Translations under genes and position numbers: made by a program
Part shown: in pieces, positions 1 to 5,241 of the stretch
How positions within the stretch are numbered: position 1 is the first letter of the stretch
How the letters are laid out: each line of letters opens with the position of its first letter
The notes under the pieces: model-generated
Seen by the model: the letters and a program-made list of their open reading frames with translations, nothing else
The model's database searches: none
What the model was told of the DNA's origin: nothing
Assembly (NCBI GenBank): GCA_937899155.1
Contig: CALDJM010000047.1
Location: 1-5,241, forward strand
Direction of reading: 5' to 3'
DNA length: 5,241 nucleotides
Origin: an uncultured bacterium
Lineage (GTDB): Bacteria; Patescibacteriota; Dojkabacteria; SC72

Positions 1-229
1 AAACAGACTCCTCCAAACCCAAAACTTCCCCATCACCTGCCTGACCACTATTAATGAAAACCTTAGATGACGAAGTAATCGTTACTATGAAAGGTAAAAA
101 AAATGCCAAAGTTGCTAATACAGCTAGCTTTAGATATCCAACTTTTCCAAGAGAGAGAAAGCACCCTGTTTTCACATCACCAACACTTTTTGTTTTCTTT
201 GTTATATCGGGCTTTTTTATTCTTTGCAT
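1..229 (-). CDS. Membrane-anchored protein of unknown function, N-terminal part (runs off left edge)
   Basis: An open frame on the minus strand starts with ATG at 229 and stays open to the window start, giving 76 residues; an in-frame TGA lies directly upstream of the ATG. The product begins MQRIKKPDITKKTKSVGDVK, a basic cytoplasmic stretch. A hydrophobic segment follows at about residues 31-52 (GYLKLAVLATLAFFLPFIVT), then a polar, Ser/Gly-rich start of an outside domain (SGQAGDGEVLGLEESV). This is the pattern of a type II signal anchor: basic N-terminus inside, the rest exported. No Shine-Dalgarno sequence precedes the ATG. It lies downstream of the HTH regulator gene on the same strand, separated by 156 bases and a terminator-like hairpin, so it is probably its own unit. 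I do not recognise a family. The basic-then-hydrophobic-then-polar order makes a real gene more likely than chance, but the rest of the protein is needed to say what it does. Confidence 0.68.
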   Translation of the reverse strand, partial: MQRIKKPDITKKTKSVGDVKTGCFLSLGKVGYLKLAVLATLAFFLPFIVTITSSSKVFINSGQAGDGEVLGLEESV

Positions 230-263
230 TCAAACAAAAGATTAAGCAGTTTTAACTGTATAT

Positions 264-292
264 AATTTAACAGATAACACAGTAGAGGGCAA
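264..292 (-). promoter_or_regulatory. Possible promoter of the left-edge membrane protein gene
   Basis: Read on the minus strand, TTGCCC (292-287) is followed after 17 bases by TAAATT (269-264), preceded by TGT as in an extended -10. Transcription would start about 30 bases before the ATG at 229. Both hexamers are imperfect and the region is very AT-rich, so this is a weak call. A TATAAT also occurs on the plus strand at 261-266, but no gene lies downstream in that direction. Confidence 0.25.
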
Positions 293-316
293 GCTTTTTC
301 TATGTTTCTACCAACC

Positions 317-348
317 AAAACCTCCTCAACCTTAAAAGGCAGGGAGGT
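317..348 (-). terminator. Probable rho-independent terminator after the HTH regulator gene
   Basis: On the minus strand, CCTCC (347-343) and GGAGG (325-321) form the base of a hairpin. An inner CCTT/AAGG pairing lies between them, and a short TTTT run follows (320-317). It starts about 40 bases beyond the stop codon of the HTH regulator gene. On the plus strand the same stem is followed by TATATATTTT, so it could work in both directions. The T run is short and the stem has internal unpaired bases, so the call is moderate. Confidence 0.5.
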
Positions 349-385
349 ATATATTTTACCCGTTTAGAAAATTTTTCTGTTCACT

Positions 386-1852
386 CTACTCTGAAGAAGA
401 CTCTTGGACATCTTCGACAACGACAGGAACATCTACTCCACTGGCATCATCGTAAATACTAGGAGATTGTTCAAAAATATTTTTCTTCATTTGGTCTATA
501 TTTTTTTGAGTAGCATAAACCTTTACTCTAATCTCAAACATATATGATGGCTTAGCATGAATCTCTTTCCTTCTTAAATCATTAAGCAACATAGAATAAG
601 TCTTCTTTAGAGGAATCTTTTTTCTATCATTACCTACAAAAATCCTATTATTTAAACCATCCTCACCACCAAACTCTTGAATCTGAGGATCTGAAAATTC
701 ATTATAGTACTCTGCCTCCACTCTAACATTATCACCCATTCCCCCATCTTCTACATATTCTATCGTTCTTACAGCAGAAACAATCAAATCATCCTTCATT
801 TTAAATTCTTCAACCTTCCTACTCAAAGGGATATTTGTTTCAAAACTATCAACAAAGCTCAATTCCTTAAGTTCCAAAAGCCCTATACCTGCACTAATTC
901 CAAACCCCAAAAGAGAAGCTAAGAGAACATAAAAGATCTTCTTCCAATTACTTCTTCTGTTAAGAACAAAGTTATATATAACTTTAATTACCATCATACA
1001 AAAGATTATCAAAGAACAAAGGAAGACCAAAGCACTTATATAAACAATGCCCTGTAGTAGCCACGAACTAACCACAACCAAACCTGCCACTGAAGAAAGA
1101 AGGATAAATATTACAAAGAAACTACCAAAAATAACAAAGGCCTTCACAACAAACAGAAACATCTTCCCCAAAAGAGAAAACAAACCGAAATCATATTTTC
1201 TTACCTCAATTCTTTTAATCTCCTTAACCTTGCTCTTTACCTCTTTACCATTCACCTCCTCTTTCATCTCAACAAAAACAACCTCCTCCTCTTCTTCACT
1301 CTCACTATCATCAAACTTATCCAAAAACCTCACCTTATATATATATACAAAAAGGACAACAGCAACAATCATATACACCAAATCCACCAAAAATCTCCAG
1401 TACGCAAGGAAAACACCTGATATATTAGCAGAGAAATTCCTAAAGATATCAGCACCTAGAGAATAAATATGATGAAAAGGAATTCGTACAAGCATAATGA
1501 TTACTACAAGAACTCCTATTTCAAAAAGAAAACGCACAATCGATTTGAAATTCATAGAGGTAATCATTCTTATACTCCTATCAATAATGCTTGTGGCCTC
1601 CTTTACCAAATCGTTAAAAGTATACCTCCTAGCCTCTTCAGCTTTCTCCTCCTGCATATTCTGATTCATCAACTCATCAAGAGTGCAATCAAAAAGCTTA
1701 CACATCGCCAGCATTTTATCCGTTTCAGGATATGCTGCCCCTGACTCCCACTTAGAAACAGACTGTCTGGACACACCCAACTTATACCCCAAGTCCTCCT
1801 GCGAGAGTTTCCTACCTTTTCTAAGATATTCTAAGTTCTTTCTAAAACTCAT
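386..1852 (-). CDS. Membrane-anchored XRE-family transcriptional regulator with a C-terminal outside domain
   Basis: This 488-residue protein has an N-terminal XRE/Cro-type helix-turn-helix at about residues 3-62. The core is LSQEDLGYKLGVSRQSVSKW, then a conserved ESG..YP.TDKMLAMCKLF..TLDELM block. About five membrane segments follow: 106-127, 147-172, 231-253, 265-295 and 305-326. The loop 178-228 is highly charged, with a DDSESEEEEE run and then Lys/Glu-rich sequence. The positively charged NRRSNWKK at 298-305 fits a cytoplasmic loop. By the positive-inside rule, residues 330-488 form a soluble outside domain with no family I recognise. The likely role is a one-step sensor: DNA binding inside, signal reception in or across the membrane. 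The ATG at 1852 places the HTH exactly as in family members; no Shine-Dalgarno is present. The gene has its own promoter region with phased repeats, suggesting self-regulation. The HTH call is firm; the signal and targets are unknown. Confidence 0.92.
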   Translation of the reverse strand: MSFRKNLEYLRKGRKLSQEDLGYKLGVSRQSVSKWESGAAYPETDKMLAMCKLFDCTLDELMNQNMQEEKAEEARRYTFNDLVKEATSIIDRSIRMITSMNFKSIVRFLFEIGVLVVIIMLVRIPFHHIYSLGADIFRNFSANISGVFLAYWRFLVDLVYMIVAVVLFVYIYKVRFLDKFDDSESEEEEEVVFVEMKEEVNGKEVKSKVKEIKRIEVRKYDFGLFSLLGKMFLFVVKAFVIFGSFFVIFILLSSVAGLVVVSSWLLQGIVYISALVFLCSLIIFCMMVIKVIYNFVLNRRSNWKKIFYVLLASLLGFGISAGIGLLELKELSFVDSFETNIPLSRKVEEFKMKDDLIVSAVRTIEYVEDGGMGDNVRVEAEYYNEFSDPQIQEFGGEDGLNNRIFVGNDRKKIPLKKTYSMLLNDLRRKEIHAKPSYMFEIRVKVYATQKNIDQMKKNIFEQSPSIYDDASGVDVPVVVEDVQESSSE

Positions 1853-1891
1853 ATGTATATTAAATTTAATTTAACGGCCAATTCTAGCAGT

Positions 1892-1920
1892 ACTATAGCA
1901 GTTGCAACCACCAATTTACA
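1892..1920 (-). promoter_or_regulatory. Probable promoter of the HTH regulator gene
   Basis: On the minus strand, an extended -10 TGC-TATAGT (TATAGT at 1897-1892) lies 17 bases downstream of TGTAAA (1920-1915), a poor -35. It lies about 40 bases before the ATG at 1852. The TGC of the extended -10 is part of the nearest GCAACTG repeat, so a protein bound to the repeats would touch the polymerase site. Confidence 0.5.
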
Positions 1921-1946
1921 GTTGCTTTGAGTAAACTTACAGTTGC
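1899..1946. repeat. Three phased direct repeats (CAGTTGC), candidate operator
   Basis: CAGTTGC occurs at 1899-1905, 1919-1925 and 1940-1946, so the copies start 20 and 21 bases apart, about two turns of the DNA helix. The second and third copies extend to TTACAGTTGC, ten identical bases. The first copy is followed by AAC, making GTTGCAAC (1901-1908), a perfect palindrome. The repeats lie just upstream of, and overlap, the likely -10 of the HTH regulator gene. Same-face spacing is typical of cooperative binding. The natural inference is that the adjacent XRE protein binds here to control its own gene, but nothing in the sequence proves which protein binds. Confidence 0.55.
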
Positions 1947-1960
1947 AAAACCCGTAAAAC

Positions 1961-2038
1961 AACCGACCTGGTTGGCAAGTTTTTGCTTTATATAGAAAGG
2001 GTTTAGTTGAGCTTTTAATGGTTTTTTAATCTTCCTAT
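1961..2038 (+). repeat. Left arm of a long imperfect inverted repeat bracketing the glycosyltransferase gene
   Basis: The plus-strand sequence of this arm matches the minus strand of 3219-3295 at about 63 of 77 aligned positions with one gap. The best-kept blocks are the first 24 bases (22 identical, including ACCTGGTTGG and AAGTTTTT), AGGGTT, and a 16-base block ATGGTTTTTTAATCTT. The arm overlaps the last four bases of the glycosyltransferase gene including its stop codon. It carries a weakened copy of the palindrome seen in the right arm (CCGACCTGGTTGG, one broken pair). It also carries a weakened copy of the right arm's promoter (TTTAGT, 17 bases, TTTAAT), here pointing into the 3' end of the glycosyltransferase gene. 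Confidence 0.72.
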
Positions 2039-3141
2039 AGGTCTGCAAGGGAAATTTCTTCTACAATACCGTTCGCATCTTTTATTCTTTCCTCAGCAAT
2101 TTCAACCTCCTTCTTTAACATCTTCTCTATCTCATCAGGTACCCTCGAATACTCATCACCAACATAAACAAAATTAGGATTCTCCTTCAAATAATCTACA
2201 TTACCGCTCTCTTGATATCCTACCGTATCGGTAAATATTGCCCTCTTCCCTAATTTCTCTATTTCCAGAACAGTATTAGCACCAGGCTTTGCAATTATCA
2301 CATCAGCTATAGAAAAAAAAGTCAGAATCTCATCAGTAAATCCTTGCACAAAGATTCTCTTGTTCTCAGAAAACTGCTCTCTGAGGCTTTTCTCCAGTTT
2401 GATATCCCTACCTGTAAGTATTATAAATTGATACTTAGACTTCTTAATGAAATGTTGTATTTTCTTAAAAATCTTCACGGTAGATATACCACTACCTGTG
2501 ATCAAAATTATTGGCTCCGAAAAGTTAAAAGAAGCCTTCTTGCAAAAAGAAACCCTTTCTTTATAAATCTCTTCCTCCGAAAACTTCTCTACATTCCGCA
2601 AAGAATAGTAACCAGTCACAATCTTGCAAGAAGGGCAAAACCTCAAAAGTCTTTCTGTCGTTTGAGTCGTTGGTGAAAATATCATGTCTGCATTATCACT
2701 AGCCCACCATCTCGAAACAGAGCCTATATCCGTTACAGTTACAATATATTTAAAATCAATCTCTCTCCTACATTTTGTTACAACTTCTGAGACCAAAGGG
2801 TTGTTAGCGATAACAAGATCTGCCTTGGTATGCTGAATAGTATCCAAAGTAGGTTTATATATTCTTTTTAAGATAAAGAAATATCCTATATTACTGAAAA
2901 ATTTTGAACTATCTATTAGTTTATAGATAAAGTCAAATATAAATTTGGCCAAAGCACTCTTCGTCACGATTGTTAATATCCAATCATACTTCCTGCTAAA
3001 AGGAGTAAACTGAAAAACATCCACAATTTCTACATTAACTTTAGGAAATTTTCGTTCGAAAGCCTTCTTCAATGCATTAGAACAAGACATATGCCCTGCT
3101 CCTGCATCACCCGTTAATATTAGGACACTTTCAATATCCAT
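2035..3141 (-). CDS. GT28-type glycosyltransferase, MGDG synthase / processive diacylglycerol glucosyltransferase-like
   Basis: This 368-residue protein has the two-domain GT-B layout of the MGDG-synthase/MurG family (GT28), near the usual length. The N-terminal acceptor domain opens with VLILTGDAGAGHMSCSNAL (glycine-rich GDAGAGH at 11-17), and continues with NNPLVSEVV (113-121) and VTDIGSVSRWW (136-146). The C-terminal nucleotide-sugar domain has ILITGSG (212-218), VQGFTDEI (265-272), then ADVIIAKPGANTVLEIEKLG (279-298) and GYQESGNVDYL (308-318), where KPG.NT, E311 and N314 fit the UDP-sugar site. Family members transfer glucose or galactose from a UDP-sugar to diacylglycerol on the cytoplasmic face of the membrane. 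The exact sugar and lipid cannot be read here, and a MurG-like peptidoglycan role is less likely. The ATG at 3141 sits right before the first beta strand; no Shine-Dalgarno is seen. The gene is divergent from the 7TM/ligase pair and bracketed by the inverted repeat arms. Confidence 0.88.
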   Translation of the reverse strand: MDIESVLILTGDAGAGHMSCSNALKKAFERKFPKVNVEIVDVFQFTPFSRKYDWILTIVTKSALAKFIFDFIYKLIDSSKFFSNIGYFFILKRIYKPTLDTIQHTKADLVIANNPLVSEVVTKCRREIDFKYIVTVTDIGSVSRWWASDNADMIFSPTTQTTERLLRFCPSCKIVTGYYSLRNVEKFSEEEIYKERVSFCKKASFNFSEPIILITGSGISTVKIFKKIQHFIKKSKYQFIILTGRDIKLEKSLREQFSENKRIFVQGFTDEILTFFSIADVIIAKPGANTVLEIEKLGKRAIFTDTVGYQESGNVDYLKENPNFVYVGDEYSRVPDEIEKMLKKEVEIAEERIKDANGIVEEISLADL

Positions 3142-3226
3142 TCACAGATTAAAGCAAGAAACAGAATTTATTGCAATTATTGAGAAATTTAGAGAAATTA
3201 AATTAACCACTCATCCTCATAGTAAG

Positions 3227-3255
3227 ATTAAAAAACCATAAAAAACTATGTTCAA
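3227..3255 (-). promoter_or_regulatory. Probable promoter of the glycosyltransferase gene
   Basis: On the minus strand, TTGAAC (3255-3250) is followed after 17 bases by TTTAAT (3232-3227), which matches the -10 consensus at five of six bases. The leader to the ATG at 3141 would be close to 80 bases. It lies wholly inside the right repeat arm. Confidence 0.5.
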
Positions 3256-3279
3256 CCCTCTCTGTACAAGGAAAAACTT

Positions 3280-3294
3280 ACCAACCAGGTTGGT
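3280..3294. promoter_or_regulatory. Palindromic operator-like site at the -35 of the 7TM/ligase promoter
   Basis: ACCAACCAGGTTGGT reads as ACCAAC, CAG, GTTGGT: a perfect 6-base inverted repeat around a 3-base centre. It covers most of the -35 of the rightward promoter and lies about 25 bases upstream of the leftward -35, a place from which a repressor or activator could control both genes. TTTTTAT follows on the plus strand, so a small terminator hairpin is an alternative. No gene on that strand upstream needs one, and the TATAAT just downstream favours an operator. Confidence 0.5.
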
Positions 3295-3318
3295 TTTTAT
3301 GCCTTAAAATGATATAAT
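3290..3318 (+). promoter_or_regulatory. Probable promoter of the 7TM / ATP-grasp ligase operon
   Basis: TTGGTT (3290-3295) is followed after 17 bases by a perfect TATAAT (3313-3318). The start point would be near 3325, leaving a leader of about 45 bases before the GTG at 3371. The -35 lies inside the palindrome, so the promoter is probably controlled by whatever binds there. Confidence 0.6.
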
Positions 3319-3370
3319 CGGTACTATAAATCTGCTATTATAAATACATAAATTGTCATTTCGTTAAACA

Positions 3371-4036
3371 GTGAATTACTCTCCCTTTACAAGCTGGCTA
3401 ATCACAAATGGTTTGCCAGAGAAAACTTTAGAATTGTTAATTGCAATAACTATTGTTGCAACTGTTGTCAGTATCTTTAGATATATACTTGGTACAAAAA
3501 GCTACGGTATTTATGCCCCTATTATCCTTGCAATAGCATATTCATACACTGGTCTTAAATATGGACTTGCCACAACAGTTGTCGTCATTACAACAACCTT
3601 AATCTCGCACTATCTTCTTAAAAAAATCAGAATGCACTATATCACAAGGATCGCAATCAACTACTGTCTTTTAGCTGTAGCTATAATGGGTTTTGTATTA
3701 ATCGCTCACAGATACAAGTTGGGGTTAGAAAATATTTCAAATATTCCACCCCTAGCATTAATTGGTATAGCGACTCTCTCAGATTTCTTCATAAAACAGC
3801 TAGTTCGGAAGTCTTTCAAATCCTCAATAACAACATTTGTTGGTACACTTCTTGTTGCAACAGTAGGTTGGTTCATAATAACAAGAGATTTTGCATCTAA
3901 CTATGTCATTAACAACCTCTGGATAATCCCTGCATTAATAGTATTCAACCTGTTAATCGGACAGTTTAGAGGATTAAGGCTTAACGACTACTTCAGATTT
4001 AAGTCAGCCACAAAGACGAAAAAAGATGATAAATAA
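3371..4036 (+). CDS. 7TM-transglutaminase-type membrane protein lacking the transglutaminase domain
   Basis: The 221-residue product is almost wholly hydrophobic, with seven likely membrane helices at about residues 20-39, 46-60, 63-83, 92-112, 125-140, 152-170 and 181-197. It ends in a basic tail. Characteristic stretches of the 7TM domain usually fused to an inactive transglutaminase (UUP1-type proteins) are visible: LPEKTLELL (15-23), FRYILGTKSYGIYAPIILA (36-54), and the ending IGQFRGLRLNDYFRF (196-210). Here the 7TM domain stands alone. The usual partner is an ATP-grasp amidoligase, and that gene follows directly with an 11-base overlap. The protein probably anchors the modifying enzyme at the membrane or moves its substrate or product; this is inferred from context. 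The start is GTG: an in-frame TAA lies two codons upstream, and no ATG occurs before residue 88, well inside the conserved region. No Shine-Dalgarno is seen. Confidence 0.85.
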   Translation: MNYSPFTSWLITNGLPEKTLELLIAITIVATVVSIFRYILGTKSYGIYAPIILAIAYSYTGLKYGLATTVVVITTTLISHYLLKKIRMHYITRIAINYCLLAVAIMGFVLIAHRYKLGLENISNIPPLALIGIATLSDFFIKQLVRKSFKSSITTFVGTLLVATVGWFIITRDFASNYVINNLWIIPALIVFNLLIGQFRGLRLNDYFRFKSATKTKKDDK

Positions 4037-5241
4037 TGGATTTAAGGACATATTAGGGTTAAACAGGCGAAATCAGGAATATATTCGACCATATAACTCT
4101 CCCTCTGCAAAAAGAGTAGCTGACAACAAAATCGCAACAAAACGATTGATTGCAAAAGAGGGAATTAAATCTCCAGAGGTATACAAATTAGTTAGATCTA
4201 AGATGCAACTGAAATTCTTGGATTGGGAGAGTTTACCAAAAAGTTTTGTCATTAAGCCAAATCAAGGGACTGGTGGTAATGGCATAGCTGTCTTTTATGG
4301 TAAAAAGAAAGGTCAAATGGCATGGATTAGACCAAATGGAAGCATTATGACCAAAAATGACATCATACTACACATTGAAAATATACTTGAAGGTAGGTTT
4401 TCAATGGGTAACAAGAAAGATATTGCAATAATAGAGGAAAGAGTTAAAACAGACCCACTACTTAAGCAGTATTCATACAAAGGTGTTCCTGACATCAGAG
4501 TCATCTGTTTTAATGGTGTTCCCATTATGGCGATGACAAGAATTCCGACTAAAAGGTCTAATGGTACAGCAAATCTTCATTCAGGAGCAATTTGTACAGG
4601 AATTGATATTGCAACAGGTATTACCACCTACTCTATGCAAATGAATACCTCTTCCCCCTTTACCGATACATACGAAGATATTGAAACAACACAAGATTTA
4701 AGAACAAACAAGGTATTAAGAGGAATACATATTCCCAACTGGGATAATATTCTGGAAATAGCTCTGAAGTGTCAAAGAGTTTCTAAATTAGGATATATCG
4801 GTGTAGATATTGCCCTCGATGCAGAGAAGGGTCCCATTGTATTTGAATTAAATGCAAGACCTGGGCTTGGTATACAGGTAGCTAACAAGGCAGGATTAAG
4901 ATGGAGGCTGGAAAAAGTGAAAGATATTGAAGTGAAGAGTATTAAGCATGGTATCAGACTAGCTAAAAACCTTTTTGGAGGAGAGGTTGAAGAAAGTATT
5001 GAAGCAATTAGTGGAAGAAAAGTTGTCAATATCAATGAACAGATACTTGTTTCCCACGAGCTAAAGAGAAAGAAGAAAGGAAAAGAAGCACGAGAGGTCG
5101 CTAGAGCATTCATGGATACAGGAGTTTTGACATCAAGAATTTCAGAGACATTTGCTAACAGAGTTGGGTTTCTTTCAACAACTAAGTATTTTAAGAGTTT
5201 AGGTGTTCCTAAAAACTTTGAGTCGTTAAAGGAAGCTCAGG
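4026..5241 (+). CDS. Alpha-L-glutamate-ligase-like ATP-grasp enzyme fused to a retropepsin-like domain (runs off right edge)
   Basis: ATG at 4026 opens a frame of 405 codons still open at the window end. Residues 1-295 are a RimK-related ATP-grasp ligase. The N-terminal signature is ILGLNRRNQEYIRPYN (9-24), then FVIKPNQGTGGNGI (74-87, ATP-binding loop), IIEERV (135-140) and GVPDIRVICFNGVPIMAM (153-170). IPTKRSNGTANLHSGA (173-188) and LGYIGVDIALD (255-265) follow, then FELNARPGLGIQVAN (273-287). D261, E274 and N276 fit the metal site. Such enzymes join an amino acid, often glutamate, to a carboxyl group using ATP. Stand-alone members end near here. This one continues through IKHGIRLAKNLFGGEVEE (306-323) to ARAFMDTGVLTSRISETFA (359-377). 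The DTG at 364-366 plus following TS matches the active-site motif of the retropepsin-like family once called ATP-dependent zinc proteases (RimB-like, PF05618). The second half of that fold lies beyond the window. Overlap with the 7TM gene (4026-4036) suggests coupled translation. Ligase call firm; protease domain likely. Confidence 0.9.
   Translation, partial: MINNGFKDILGLNRRNQEYIRPYNSPSAKRVADNKIATKRLIAKEGIKSPEVYKLVRSKMQLKFLDWESLPKSFVIKPNQGTGGNGIAVFYGKKKGQMAWIRPNGSIMTKNDIILHIENILEGRFSMGNKKDIAIIEERVKTDPLLKQYSYKGVPDIRVICFNGVPIMAMTRIPTKRSNGTANLHSGAICTGIDIATGITTYSMQMNTSSPFTDTYEDIETTQDLRTNKVLRGIHIPNWDNILEIALKCQRVSKLGYIGVDIALDAEKGPIVFELNARPGLGIQVANKAGLRWRLEKVKDIEVKSIKHGIRLAKNLFGGEVEESIEAISGRKVVNINEQILVSHELKRKKKGKEAREVARAFMDTGVLTSRISETFANRVGFLSTTKYFKSLGVPKNFESLKEAQ

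Larger units (their letters stand above)
3219..3295 (-). repeat. Right arm of the long imperfect inverted repeat; divergent promoter region
   Basis: This is the better-formed partner of the arm at 1961-2038, in opposite orientation, about 82 percent identical by hand alignment. It sits between the glycosyltransferase gene (leftward) and the 7TM/ligase genes (rightward). It contains the likely promoter of the former and the -35 of the latter, plus a perfect palindrome. The outer ends of both arms are the palindrome side. No obvious target-site duplication is seen just outside the arms (compare 1951-1960 with 3296-3305). Confidence 0.72.

Noticed and set aside
54..245. 63-codon plus-strand frame with a hydrophobic end (FVFFVISGFFILC)
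   Set aside because: It is antisense to the minus-strand frame 229-1, which has a typical basic, membrane and polar order and stays open past the edge. The hydrophobic run arises from T-rich sequence opposite the lysine-rich N-terminus of that gene.
1047..1874. Three plus-strand frames of 63 to 139 codons
   Set aside because: All are opposite the well-supported HTH regulator gene. Their Ser/Thr/Lys-rich, low-complexity products are what its antisense gives.
1961..1984. Rho-independent terminator for the glycosyltransferase gene
   Set aside because: Read on the minus strand the stem has an A-C mismatch (CCAAC against GTCGG), leaving a weak hairpin, and the T run is interrupted. It is better explained as a diverged copy of the palindrome in the right arm.
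2344..2676. 110-codon plus-strand frame
   Set aside because: Antisense to the glycosyltransferase; no domain and no promoter.
3218..3250. CATAGT...ACTATG inverted repeat
   Set aside because: Six-base arms around a 21-base A-rich loop are easily found by chance here, and the left arm copy does not keep it.
1961..3295. Insertion sequence carrying a transposase
   Set aside because: The only gene between the repeats is a glycosyltransferase. No transposase-like frame and no clear target-site duplication are present, so only the repeat itself is reported.
4313..5113. Minus-strand frames of 70 and 113 codons
   Set aside because: Both lie opposite the conserved ATP-grasp ligase and have no recognisable motif.
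1..5241. CRISPR array, tRNA, rRNA or riboswitch
   Set aside because: No regular spacer-separated repeats were found, and the gaps between genes are too short and AT-rich for structured RNA. No tRNA-like cloverleaf was recognised by eye.

Overview
This AT-rich window uses the standard bacterial code. TGA and TAG act as stops, and no in-frame TGA is needed in any long gene. It holds five protein genes, two of them cut by the window edges. None of the five starts has a clear Shine-Dalgarno sequence. The gene mix is a membrane-bound XRE regulator, a GT28-type glycolipid glycosyltransferase, and a small 7TM protein coupled to an ATP-grasp amidoligase fused to a retropepsin-like domain. Together with the compact layout and missing ribosome-binding sites, this suggests an uncultured low-GC bacterium, perhaps a candidate-phyla (Patescibacteria/CPR) lineage. 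That assignment is an inference and is only moderately supported.

Layout. On the minus strand, reading right to left from about 3255: a promoter, a 368-residue MGDG-synthase/MurG-like glycosyltransferase (3141 to 2035), then a promoter region with three phased direct repeats, then a 488-residue membrane-anchored HTH regulator (1852 to 386). A terminator-like hairpin follows (317-348), then the N-terminus of a single-pass membrane-anchored protein that runs off the left edge (229 to 1). On the plus strand from about 3290: a promoter with a perfect TATAAT, a 7TM-transglutaminase-associated membrane protein (3371-4036) starting with GTG, and, overlapping it by 11 bases, an alpha-L-glutamate-ligase-like ATP-grasp enzyme. 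That last gene begins at 4026 and is still open at the right edge after 405 codons.

How the parts may work together. The 7TM protein and the ATP-grasp ligase are a known conserved pair, predicted to add an amino acid or peptide tag at the membrane. Here the ligase continues into a domain with a DTG aspartic-protease motif, so one polypeptide may carry both the tag-adding and the tag-removing activity. The glycosyltransferase is transcribed divergently from this pair and probably makes membrane glycolipids.

The most unexpected feature is an imperfect inverted repeat of about 78 bases (1961-2038 and 3219-3295, about 82 percent identical by hand alignment) that brackets the glycosyltransferase gene. 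The right arm carries the divergent promoter region and a CCAACC-A-GGTTGG palindrome. The left arm looks like a decayed inverted copy of the same region.
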